Assembly: GCA_944325575.1 (NCBI GenBank)
Contig: CALVAR010000011.1
Location: 1 to 63,034, forward strand
Direction: 5' to 3'
Length of the DNA stretch: 63,034 bases
DNA from: Candidatus Gastranaerophilales bacterium
GTDB lineage: Bacteria; Cyanobacteriota; Vampirovibrionia; Gastranaerophilales; Gastranaerophilaceae
The notes under the pieces are model-generated. The model was not told where the DNA came from and made no database searches. It worked only from the letters and a program-made list of their open reading frames with translations. The position numbers and the translations under genes are program-made. Positions 9,709 to 17,866 of this stretch are shown here, piece by piece; position 1 is the first letter of the stretch; the number at the start of each line of letters is the position of its first letter.

Positions 9709-10356
9709 ATGGCAAAAGTTAATAAAAAAGTTTTAACAAAAACACTGATAGTTCTGGCAGCCATGCTGATGGCTGTACAGGGAGTACAGAGTGTAAAAGC
9801 TGAATCTTTGTTTGTGCTCGGTACTTCATCATCATTTTACGCAGAGCCAAAATCTCTCTTTGGCGCAGTAAGGGCACGTTCTGTGGGCGACATTGTTACC
9901 ATCGTTTTGAGCGAAAATATAAATTTCAACGATTCTTTAAACTATACATCGGATCGTTCTTCAAATACTGTTGATAACTTTACAAACTTTTTCAACAAAA
10001 TATTACCCGGAACACCTTTGAACAACCAGTTTAATAACTTTGGAGGTTCAAACTCTGTAGACAGTACAACTTCTAACCAGAGAACAATGGGTATCAATGA
10101 TTATGTAACCGTACAGGTTGTACAGATGCTGCCAAACGGCAATCTTATGGTTCAGGGTAAAAAGACACTGGTTAATGGCGGTGAGAGAGTAGACCTTCTG
10201 GTAAGCGGCGTTGTTGACCCGAGATTTATTGACCAGAACGGTCAGGTTTACTCAAGAAATGTTGCTAACTTCCAGTTTGCACTTGCAGGCAAGGGTACTG
10301 TTACAAGAGCAGGCAACGAAGGTATCATAAACAGAGCGGTAAAATACCTGTTCTAA
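9709..10356 (+). CDS. flgH: flagellar L-ring protein FlgH (no lipobox)
   Basis: Subunit of the outer-membrane L-ring bushing. The 215 residues show family landmarks LFGAVRARSVGDIVTIVLSE, VTVQVVQMLPNGNLMVQGKK and a C-terminal SGVVDPRFIDQNGQVYS. The N-terminal signal (ALAAM-like core near residues 14-25, then VQSVKAES) has no cysteine, whereas FlgH is usually a lipoprotein with a lipobox. Cleavage after VKA by signal peptidase I is the simplest reading. GGGGAGAG precedes the ATG at a rather long distance. It is followed by flgI after 29 nt. Confidence 0.92.
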   Translation: MAKVNKKVLTKTLIVLAAMLMAVQGVQSVKAESLFVLGTSSSFYAEPKSLFGAVRARSVGDIVTIVLSENINFNDSLNYTSDRSSNTVDNFTNFFNKILPGTPLNNQFNNFGGSNSVDSTTSNQRTMGINDYVTVQVVQMLPNGNLMVQGKKTLVNGGERVDLLVSGVVDPRFIDQNGQVYSRNVANFQFALAGKGTVTRAGNEGIINRAVKYLF

Positions 10357-10385
10357 TAAATAAAATTAATACGGAAGATAAGGAT

Positions 10386-11489
10386 ATGAAGAAACTTTTA
10401 AAACTGATACTTGTAATAACAATGATAACCGGACTGGTTTCGTCAAATGCAATGTCCACAATGGTGAGAATCAAAGATATTGCTCATGTCAAAGGCGTAA
10501 GAAATAACCAGTTAGTCGGATACGGTGTTGTTGTAGGTTTGCCGGGAACAGGAGACAACTCACGTTCTACACAGATTACAAACCAGATGCTTTTAAAGAA
10601 CCTCGGTACGGTAATTGAACAATCAAACTACATCCAGAAAGGTTCATCAGCAGCAGTACTGGTAACGGCAACTGTTCCTCCGTTTGCAAAAAACGGTGAC
10701 CAGATTGATTTGACAGTATCAACAATGGCCGATGCAAAAAGTCTTGAAGGCGGTGTACTTGTTCAGACACAGTTAAGAGCACCGAACGGAGAAATCGTTG
10801 CAATAGGTCAGGGACCTGTATCAGTCGGCGGTATTTCAAAAGATTCTAACGGAACAAGCACAAGAACCGCTATTACAACTACGGGGAGAATCCCTAACGG
10901 CGGTATTGTAGAAAGAGATATAAATACCCAGATAGGAGACGAAAATACGCTTACACTTCTTCTGGACAAATCAGACTATACAATGGCAACAAGAGTTGCA
11001 AATGCAATAAGCAGAAATGTTACAGCAGCAAAAGCAGAAGACGGTTCCAGCATAAGAGTTGCAATCCCTGCTAAATTTAACAATGACAGAATTGCGTTTC
11101 TTTCTATACTGGAAAATATGACTATTGATGCGGCAAAAGACAAAGCAAGGGTAGTTGTAAATGAAAGAACCGGAACAGTTGTAATAGGAAGCGAGGTAAA
11201 ACTACTCCCTGCTGCTGTTGCTCACGGAAACATAACAGTAACGGTACAGACAACAAATCAGGTTTCACAGCCTGAACCGTTTGCGGGCGGTACAACAACA
11301 GCTTTTGCAAACAGTGCCGTATCTGTTAATAAAGGCTCGGGCAGCCTTGTCACAATGCCTGCAAACAGCACGCTTAATGACCTTGTAAGAGCATTGAATG
11401 CTATAGGTGTTGCACCTATTGACTTAATATCAATCATGCAGGCGTTAAGAGAAGCAGGAAGCCTTCAGGCAGAAATACAGGTAATCTAG
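10386..11489 (+). CDS. flgI: flagellar P-ring protein FlgI
   Basis: Periplasmic ring subunit around the rod. A signal peptide (KKLLKLILVITMITGLVSS) is followed by the family start MVRIKDIAHVKGVRNNQLVG and YGVVVGLPGTGDNS, then NGDQIDLTVSTMADAKSLEG and a C-terminal LNDLVRALNAIGVAPIDLIS ending in ALREAGSLQAEIQVI. The 367-residue length is normal. AAGGAT precedes the ATG. As with flgG, the TAG stop codon is directly followed by tandem type-B repeat units that share its final G. Confidence 0.96.
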   Translation: MKKLLKLILVITMITGLVSSNAMSTMVRIKDIAHVKGVRNNQLVGYGVVVGLPGTGDNSRSTQITNQMLLKNLGTVIEQSNYIQKGSSAAVLVTATVPPFAKNGDQIDLTVSTMADAKSLEGGVLVQTQLRAPNGEIVAIGQGPVSVGGISKDSNGTSTRTAITTTGRIPNGGIVERDINTQIGDENTLTLLLDKSDYTMATRVANAISRNVTAAKAEDGSSIRVAIPAKFNNDRIAFLSILENMTIDAAKDKARVVVNERTGTVVIGSEVKLLPAAVAHGNITVTVQTTNQVSQPEPFAGGTTTAFANSAVSVNKGSGSLVTMPANSTLNDLVRALNAIGVAPIDLISIMQALREAGSLQAEIQVI

Positions 11490-11606
11490 CGAATTTCCGT
11501 ACGGACGACACGACCGAAGGGAGTTAGTCCGGGGAGCGAGACACGAAATGAGCAGAAGCGAAAGCGCAGCGAATGACAGTGTCGAGCGGGAAGGAAATTC
11601 AAGACA
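11489..11606 (+). repeat. type-B structured unit, copy 1 in the flgI-flgJ gap
   Basis: 118 nt from GCGAATTTCCGTACGG to GGAAATTCAAGACA. Outer stem GAATTTCC / GGAAATTC; inner CGGAC...GTCCG and GACAC...GTGTC. The first G belongs to the flgI stop codon. Confidence 0.88.
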
Positions 11607-11724
11607 GCGAATTTCCGTACGGACGACACGACCGAAGGGAGTTAGTCCGGGGAGCGAGACACGAAATGAGCAGAAGCGAAAGCGCAGCGAATGACAGTGT
11701 CGAGCGGGAAGGAAATTCAAGACA
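11607..11724 (+). repeat. type-B structured unit, copy 2 in the flgI-flgJ gap (identical to copy 1)
   Basis: Base-for-base identical to 11489-11606 over 118 nt, directly abutting it. This indicates a very recent duplication or strong homogenisation. Confidence 0.9.
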
Positions 11725-11774
11725 GCGAATTTCCGTACGGACGACACGACCGAAGAAAATTCAAAACCAATAAA
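11725..11774 (+). repeat. type-B structured unit, copy 3, internally deleted
   Basis: Keeps the first part (GCGAATTTCCGTACGG to GACCGAAG) and a final AAAATTCAAAAC but lacks about 75 nt of the middle, so the outer stem can still pair. It ends shortly before the ribosome-binding site of flgJ. Confidence 0.75.
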
Positions 11775-11788
11775 TAACAAGAGGAAAA

Positions 11789-12208
11789 ATGACATACTCA
11801 TCAATACAATCAAATGCATTATCACCGGATATTATAAATACAAATGTTCAGACACTGGACAGTATAAAAAGACTGCCGTCTCAAAGAGAACAGCTGAAAA
11901 AGGTATCTACAGAATTTGAAGCGATTTTTATAACAAAAATGCTGAATGAAATGGACAAAACAGTTGACAGAGAAGGCGGTATATTCGGCAGTGATGACAA
12001 ATACATGGATAAGTTTAAGTCCTTTATATTTGATGAAGTAGGACGTCAGATTGCCAAAAATCCTAATTCTACGGTTGGTTTTGCAAAACAGATTTATACA
12101 CAGATGGAAAAATCTCTGCCAAAAGAAGTTCTGGCGGAAAATGTTAATGAAACAGGCGCTAATGCCGCTTTAGGGGTAAAAAAAATCAAAGTCGATAAGG
12201 AGATATAG
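11789..12208 (+). CDS. flgJ: rod-binding protein FlgJ, N-terminal domain only
   Basis: Capping/assembly factor for the rod. Its 139 residues carry just the rod-binding domain: LKKVSTEFEAIFITKMLNEM, then KFKSFIFDEVGRQIAKN and GFAKQIYTQM. The C-terminal muramidase domain present in enterobacterial FlgJ is absent; the separate transglycosylase at 6388-6993 probably does that job. AAGAGGAAAA precedes the ATG. An AAGGAG inside the last codons of this gene serves the next small gene, five bases downstream. Confidence 0.88.
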   Translation: MTYSSIQSNALSPDIINTNVQTLDSIKRLPSQREQLKKVSTEFEAIFITKMLNEMDKTVDREGGIFGSDDKYMDKFKSFIFDEVGRQIAKNPNSTVGFAKQIYTQMEKSLPKEVLAENVNETGANAALGVKKIKVDKEI

Positions 12209-12213
12209 TCTAA

Positions 12214-12495
12214 ATGTTAGGTAACATAAATACATCACACGTTAGTGCAATACAGCTTTTAAATGCGGCAAACGCTTTTAAAAACAACTCTGCAAGACCG
12301 GCAGAAACACTACAGCCGGATGTTGCACAAACAAGCAGCGGCGTTGATTTAAATGATGATTCAATTTTAAAATCACAGGATGTTGAAGAAATCAAAAAAT
12401 TTGCACAAATGGCCGGTGAAAATGAACTGACAGAAGACGATATAAAATACGGACTGAGCTATGGCAGAAGTGTAATAGTTGAATACCTTGCTTAA
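12214..12495 (+). CDS. small flagellar-operon protein (FlgM-like candidate)
   Basis: A 93-residue acidic, soluble protein with no clear family match by eye. It sits between flgJ and flgN, where many operons carry flgM, the anti-sigma-28 factor. The N-terminal half looks disordered (ANAFKNNSARPAETLQPDVA), and the C-terminal half could form two helices (DVEEIKKFAQMAGENELTED, then DIKYGLSYGRSVIVEYLA), which is also the general layout of FlgM. The residues do not clearly match the FlgM consensus, so it could equally be another export-linked flagellar protein. The start is supported by AAGGAG eleven bases upstream, within flgJ. Confidence 0.5.
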   Translation: MLGNINTSHVSAIQLLNAANAFKNNSARPAETLQPDVAQTSSGVDLNDDSILKSQDVEEIKKFAQMAGENELTEDDIKYGLSYGRSVIVEYLA

Positions 12496-12529
12496 AAAAG
12501 ATGTTAAATAACCTTACGGGAGAGAGATT

Positions 12530-13030
12530 ATGATAAAAGAACAGATTCAAAAACTGGAAAACATAGTGGACAAAGAAATTGACGGATACAAAAACATAGA
12601 AAAACTCTATGCCGACAAAAAAGAAATGCTTATCCATGGCAAAGTAAATGATCTGTTTAATATTGATGCAAAAATTACAGACACTTATAAAAACATAAAC
12701 GATTGCTCCGAAGCAAGAAAACAAATGGCACGCAATATGGAAGTACAGGGTTTTTCTCTGACGGATATTATCAACAAAATCAAAACTCAGGATGCGGAAG
12801 CGGCAAAGAAGTTTGAAGAAAAAAAAGAGGAAGTAAATGTGCTTGCACAAAATATATTTAAACTTGAAAAAGTAAACCTTGAACTGCTTAAACATGGAAT
12901 CCATGTTACCGGTAAAACTATGGAAATTATTCTTAAAAGCGTTAAACCAGTAACGGAAGAATATAACCAGAAGGGTAAAAATATTACAAAAAATCAGCTT
13001 GAGATGTCTTCAATAGTGGAAGAAGCCTAA
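12530..13030 (+). CDS. flgN: flagellar export chaperone FlgN
   Basis: Cytosolic chaperone that guards FlgK and FlgL before export. The 166 residues are almost wholly helical and charged, as expected, with an N-terminal EQIQKLENIVDKEIDGYKNI and a long helical tail ending SSIVEEA. The assignment rests mainly on size, helical pattern and position directly before its usual clients flgK and flgL. ACGGGAGAGAGATT precedes the ATG. A short CCGG-flanked hairpin lies in the 76-nt gap before flgK. Confidence 0.8.
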   Translation: MIKEQIQKLENIVDKEIDGYKNIEKLYADKKEMLIHGKVNDLFNIDAKITDTYKNINDCSEARKQMARNMEVQGFSLTDIINKIKTQDAEAAKKFEEKKEEVNVLAQNIFKLEKVNLELLKHGIHVTGKTMEIILKSVKPVTEEYNQKGKNITKNQLEMSSIVEEA

Positions 13031-13106
13031 ATATTAAATATCCGGTGAAAATGCAGTATAAAATAAACCGGAATAATTTAACAAAATAAACATAAGGAAA
13101 TAATTA

Positions 13107-14657
13107 ATGTATACATTAAACGGAATAATGAATATTGCGCAGCAGTCTGTTAACAACAACCAGATTGCACTTAATGTCGTGAGTAATAACATAGCAAACC
13201 TTAATACAACAAATTATACAAGACAGACAGTAGATTTTGCGGCAATACCTCCAAATGACAGCTTCAGATGGTGTTCAACAAACGGAAATTTGCTAATCGG
13301 TCAGGGTGCTGAGATTACGGGAATTTCCACAAAAAGATCCGAATGGCTGGATAATTATTACAGAAGCCAGAATAGTCCAAACGGATATTACAACCAGATT
13401 GGCGGTATGCTCAACAACATGGAAAATTTGTTGAACGATGAATTGAGCGCAAACGGATTGCAACAAAAATTTTCCGACTTTTTTGCAGCATCTCAGGCAT
13501 TGAGCGGTGATCCGACAAACAATGCTTATAAAATAGCATTTATCAATGCCGCACAGGACGTTGCAGATATGCTAAACAACATGTCTAACACTGTTAACAG
13601 CTATATGTCGCAGGCAGTAGGTACGTTTGGGGATCCGGACAGTTTTGAAACTTCTTTGATAAAGACAGAAACCGACAATCTGGATTCAAAACTCCAGCAG
13701 CTTGCCGACTTAAACAATCAGATTGCGCAAAACCCCGATTCAAATACTATTCTTGACCAAAGAAATGCATTGCTTGATGAAATTTCTTCAATGATTCCGC
13801 TAAATACAACAACCAATGCAAACGGCACGGTAAACGTAATTATCGATGGTCAAACTGTTGTAAAGGGCGGAGAAAAACGTCTTACAATTCAGGCAGTTCA
13901 GGGTGATGATGAAAATCATCCGGTTAAAATTCAGCTTGTAGATGATGAAGGAAATATAAAAAGCGATGATATTTCAGATTCTTTAACAGACTGCGGCTTA
14001 ACCGCAATTTTGCAGGCAGGTGACGGAGAGTCTTTCGGTTATAAAACAATATTAAATGATCTTGATAAACTTGCTGCAGCTTTTGCGGAAGAAATGAACA
14101 GAATACAAACTCAGGTTGATGCAAACGGCACACCTATGTATATAGGACCGGACGGAACACTTGTAGAATCAACAACACCGTTTTTTGTGACAAAGGACGG
14201 ATCTGCTGATTTTACGGCAGGCAATATAACAATCAATCAGGCATTGATTGATGATCCTACACTTGTTGCAACAGCACGTCTTGACCCCAATGCAGCGGAT
14301 TTTGATGACAAGGCTGTCGGCAACACTGGCAACATGGAACTGTTTAACAATCTTGCAAAAGGAAAACTCACGGGGCTCAGTCTTTCTGATCCTCCGGGAG
14401 AGGGGACATCTATCATGGATTATATTTCAAGCCTTGTTTCCAAAATAGGCTCAGGAGTTGCTTCCATACAAAATGCTGCGGATGCGCAGGATGCTGTCAT
14501 GCAGCAGGCTCAAGCACAAAGAGATGCACTCTACGGAGTTGACTTGAATCAGGAGCTTGCGGATTTGATTAAATATCAAAGAGCCTACGAAGCATCAGCA
14601 AGACTTTTTAATGCGGCAAATGAAATGATGCAGACAATTATAAATTTAGGAACTTAA
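13107..14657 (+). CDS. flgK: flagellar hook-associated protein FlgK
   Basis: First junction protein between hook and filament. The 516-residue protein has the N-terminal rod/hook motif NQIALNVVSNNIANLNTTNY, the FlgK-type segment GAEITGISTKRSEWLDNYYR, SNTILDQRNALLDEISSMI in the middle and the C-terminal QELADLIKYQRAYEASARLF. AAGGAAATAATT precedes the ATG. It is followed by flgL after 25 nt, the normal order. Confidence 0.96.
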   Translation: MYTLNGIMNIAQQSVNNNQIALNVVSNNIANLNTTNYTRQTVDFAAIPPNDSFRWCSTNGNLLIGQGAEITGISTKRSEWLDNYYRSQNSPNGYYNQIGGMLNNMENLLNDELSANGLQQKFSDFFAASQALSGDPTNNAYKIAFINAAQDVADMLNNMSNTVNSYMSQAVGTFGDPDSFETSLIKTETDNLDSKLQQLADLNNQIAQNPDSNTILDQRNALLDEISSMIPLNTTTNANGTVNVIIDGQTVVKGGEKRLTIQAVQGDDENHPVKIQLVDDEGNIKSDDISDSLTDCGLTAILQAGDGESFGYKTILNDLDKLAAAFAEEMNRIQTQVDANGTPMYIGPDGTLVESTTPFFVTKDGSADFTAGNITINQALIDDPTLVATARLDPNAADFDDKAVGNTGNMELFNNLAKGKLTGLSLSDPPGEGTSIMDYISSLVSKIGSGVASIQNAADAQDAVMQQAQAQRDALYGVDLNQELADLIKYQRAYEASARLFNAANEMMQTIINLGT

Positions 14658-14682
14658 TAAATAACCAGAGGTAAAAATAAAA

Positions 14683-15615
14683 ATGGCTATAATTTCAAGT
14701 TATTCAACAAACGGCATGCTTAGTCAAATAACAAACCAGCAAAATAATTTGTATGATTTGTACAACAAGATTAATGCGAATCAAAAATATACAAATATCT
14801 CGGAAAATCCTCTCGCAGCAGCTGATCTTGTAAAAATAAACAAACAGCTTTCTGAAATAGACACTTATCTGAATAATATCCAGAATGCAACAACACAGAT
14901 AAATGCTCAGGAAGAAACTTTTTCTACTATAGTAAAAAGAATGCAAAGACTCTATGAACTTGCAGTTCAGGCTGCAAACACTCCGAGCGGTGAAGACGGA
15001 TTCAAAGCTGCGTTAAGTGAAATTCAACAGATTAAGGAAAATATCGTTGATCTTGCAAATACACAATATGACGGGAAATATATTTTTGCCGGTACAAATG
15101 TTACCACAAAACCTTTTGAACTCGGAGATGACGGTTCTGTTACTTATAACGGAACCCCTGAAAACAACACTGCAGGTTATGAGAGAAGAATAGAAATCTC
15201 TGACGGTGTTTATATAGAATTAAACAGTGCCGGTGACACTATCTTCGGAACTTACGATCCTAATGATCCGGCAAACTCTTCCGGTCTTTTCGGCGTAATC
15301 GGTGAACTGGAAGAAATTATGACGGCAGAGCCTATGGACAACAAGGCAGTAAGTGAGCATCTCGGCAAAATTGAAGAATCAATAAAACATATTTCGGAAA
15401 TTCAATCCAAACACAGTACTACTGCTTCCAAATTAACAATGACATCTGAACTGTTAGATTCAAATAAGCTTACTATGCAATCCAGAAAAGCGGAAATATC
15501 GGAGGTTGATCTTCCTTCCGCAATTTCAGAGCTTGTGCAGCAAAATTATGCACTGCAGGCTTCTATGCAGGCATATTCCATAATTTCTAACCAGTCACTG
15601 TTAGATTATATCTAA
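14683..15615 (+). CDS. flgL: flagellar hook-associated protein FlgL
   Basis: Second junction protein, a flagellin-like helical protein. Landmarks over 310 residues are the N-terminal NQQNNLYDLYNKINANQKYT, SENPLAAADLVKINKQLSEI, NIVDLANTQYDGKYIFAGT, and the C-terminal VDLPSAISELVQQNYALQAS ending in SLLDYI. It is the last gene of the operon; a terminator follows within 50 nt. Confidence 0.93.
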   Translation: MAIISSYSTNGMLSQITNQQNNLYDLYNKINANQKYTNISENPLAAADLVKINKQLSEIDTYLNNIQNATTQINAQEETFSTIVKRMQRLYELAVQAANTPSGEDGFKAALSEIQQIKENIVDLANTQYDGKYIFAGTNVTTKPFELGDDGSVTYNGTPENNTAGYERRIEISDGVYIELNSAGDTIFGTYDPNDPANSSGLFGVIGELEEIMTAEPMDNKAVSEHLGKIEESIKHISEIQSKHSTTASKLTMTSELLDSNKLTMQSRKAEISEVDLPSAISELVQQNYALQASMQAYSIISNQSLLDYI

Positions 15616-15663
15616 ACATATATCTTACAGTTTAAAAAGTTTAATCTTACCATTATTTAATTT

Positions 15664-15708
15664 AGGGGCGTTACTAGGGATATACACAATAGTTCTGCCC
15701 TTTTTTTT
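15664..15708 (+). terminator. terminator of the flagellar operon
   Basis: Imperfect hairpin with arms AGGGGCGTTACTA and TAGTTCTGCCC, then eight T. It lies about 50 nt after the flgL stop codon and is the only terminator-like signal on this strand since 307. Confidence 0.65.
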
Positions 15709-15756
15709 ATTCTTTCCAACAGCGTTGCCAAAATTTATGCGAAGCTGCGGGCGGTC

Positions 15757-17658
15757 TTATTCTTTTTCGGATTCCTCGGGAGTCTCTTCCTGTGTTGTTT
15801 CTTTTGAAACTTCATCCGCATCGACAAAAGGAGTTTCTTTATGCATTTTAATGCGTGAAATTCTTCTGCCGTCTATCTCAAGAATTGTATAAGTAATATT
15901 TTTATCTTCTATAACATCATTAAGCTCCGGTTCTCTTCCGAGAAGGCCGAAGACATAACCGCCTATTGTCTGGAAGTCTTCGTTTGGTATATCAAGGTCG
16001 AATCTTTCATTTATGTCATCAATATCCATTTTGCAGGAAACATTTAATGTGCAGTCATCTATTCTGACAACCTCGGGAGTTTCTACTTTATCAAACTCAT
16101 CATATATTTCACCAACAATTTCTTCAAGAATGTCTTCTATTGTAACAATACCTGCAATACCGCCATGTTCATCCACGACAGCTGCAATCTGGTTTTTTGA
16201 GGATGTAAAATCGCTTAAAAGATCCGAAATAAATTTATTTTCCGGTACAATCAAGAGTTCTCTTGCAAGAGATTCTATAGAAAAACTGTCGTCTATATTG
16301 TTGTTTTTTATAACTTTCAAAACATCTTTTGCATTAATAACGCCGATAATATTGTCCACATTGTCTCTGTAGACAGGTATTCTTGTATGTCCGGAGCTTA
16401 TTATCAAATCAGCAAGGGTATTTATATTCTCTTCCACATTAATCATGAAGATTTCCGTTCTCGGAATCATAATTTCTTTAACAACTGTATTTGCAAAACC
16501 AAAGAAATTCTTGAGCATTTTTGCTTCATGGCTGTCTATTGTTTCTATCTTTTCGCCTTCTTCTATGATTTTATAGAACTTTTCTTCCCAGTTGTCCTCG
16601 GCATCATGAGCCTGCAATTCTATGGTGATATGCGTAATATTTTTTATAACTTTTTTTATTTTACGCTCGAGCATATCCGCAATATCATCGGCATCTTTCA
16701 TCTGTGTTTCGGGATCAACCTCTATTGTCATGTTGATAATCAAACCCGATGAGCCAAGATCAATTGTCTTTAATTCCACAACATCCGTAATACCATGAAT
16801 AGTAGAAGCAACTTGTCTTATTTTCTCTTCAACATCAGGTTCTGCCGATTGCACGGTAAGACTGCTTACATTGTTTTTCAAAAGATAAATAGCAAGGAAA
16901 AACAATATAAAACCGATTATTATAGATGCAACAGCATCAGGCACATAAGCAATTTTTTCCGGCATAACAAATTTCGCCAGAGTAAGCGCAATAAATGCTA
17001 TAACTACACCGGTAAACGCTGCTGTATCTTCATACCATACAAATTTTGTTGTGGGGCTTTTTACATGTCCTATATATTTTATGGAACGGAAGAATTCCTT
17101 TACGGGATTTTTTTCCTCAATACCTACTTCGTGCAAAACCGCTTTTGAGGCGCTTACTACCGCCCAAGCTTCAAACATAATACTGCATATAAGAGCAATA
17201 GCTATGGCATTGTAATGTGTAAGCAAGTCCTGTGCGGAATGTCCAGTAATAAGTTTTTCAAACCCGTGATATAACGCAACAAATGTACCTCCGAGCATCA
17301 GTATAGATGCAAACATTGCCCAGATATTTGCTTCCAGCCCGTAGCCAAACGGATGTGCATTATCAGCAGGTTTTGAACCTCTTTTTATTCCTACAAGCAG
17401 ACAAATACTGTTAAAAGAATCCACACCTGAGTGGATTGCTTCCGCCAGCATTGCAGAACTTGATGAAAAGAAGAAGCAGATTAATTTTACAAGTGCTATC
17501 CCGAGATTTGCAATCAAAGCCTTAATTACGGCCATGAATTTGGAATTATCCACTTTTTCCTGATTTACTGTTTCAATAGATACAGAAACTTTTGTACTCT
17601 CGTTGTTATTAATATCTTCACCGGTTTTGACGTCTATATTATTACTGTCAGATGACAT
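15757..17658 (-). CDS. fusion of CDF metal transporter with CorC-type CBS module
   Basis: 633 residues with two parts that are normally separate. Residues about 40-350 form a cation diffusion facilitator of the ZnT9-like kind: MLAEAIHSGVDSFNSI (H76/D80), HPFGYG at 102-107, the EDTAAFTGVVIA segment near 210-221, about six membrane helices and a cytosolic ferredoxin-like tail. Residues about 385-515 are a CBS pair exactly of CorC type (KEIMIPRTEIFMI, SSGHTRIPVYRDN, AAVVDEHGGIAGIVTIEDIL), and 530-607 the CorC_HlyC transporter-associated domain. In CorC/CNNM proteins the membrane part is DUF21; here a CDF replaces it. A nucleotide-gated divalent-metal exporter is the inference. The gene is divergent from 17867. 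No frameshift or junction stop suggests an artefact. Confidence 0.88.
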   Translation of the reverse strand: MSSDSNNIDVKTGEDINNNESTKVSVSIETVNQEKVDNSKFMAVIKALIANLGIALVKLICFFFSSSSAMLAEAIHSGVDSFNSICLLVGIKRGSKPADNAHPFGYGLEANIWAMFASILMLGGTFVALYHGFEKLITGHSAQDLLTHYNAIAIALICSIMFEAWAVVSASKAVLHEVGIEEKNPVKEFFRSIKYIGHVKSPTTKFVWYEDTAAFTGVVIAFIALTLAKFVMPEKIAYVPDAVASIIIGFILFFLAIYLLKNNVSSLTVQSAEPDVEEKIRQVASTIHGITDVVELKTIDLGSSGLIINMTIEVDPETQMKDADDIADMLERKIKKVIKNITHITIELQAHDAEDNWEEKFYKIIEEGEKIETIDSHEAKMLKNFFGFANTVVKEIMIPRTEIFMINVEENINTLADLIISSGHTRIPVYRDNVDNIIGVINAKDVLKVIKNNNIDDSFSIESLARELLIVPENKFISDLLSDFTSSKNQIAAVVDEHGGIAGIVTIEDILEEIVGEIYDEFDKVETPEVVRIDDCTLNVSCKMDIDDINERFDLDIPNEDFQTIGGYVFGLLGREPELNDVIEDKNITYTILEIDGRRISRIKMHKETPFVDADEVSKETTQEETPEESEKE

Positions 17659-17866
17659 TTTCTATCCTTATTTTTTTAACAATATATATAATAACGGGAA
17701 TTTATGCTATATGCAATAGTTTAAAAATTTGCCATATATTTGAATTTTCGGGGGAATTTTTAAATTGTTATAAATTGTAAAATATAACTTTGTCAAATAG
17801 CAAAAATTATTTTGTTTGGATTTAAGATTATAGTGTGTTATCAACTTATAGATAAGGGAGATTTAT

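Noticed and set aside
11489..11774. CRISPR-like look of directly repeated units
   Set aside because: Units are adjacent without unique spacers, longer than CRISPR repeats, and no cas genes are present.
11445..11825. Open frames on both strands across the flgI-flgJ gap
   Set aside because: They follow the tandem type-B units and have no independent support.
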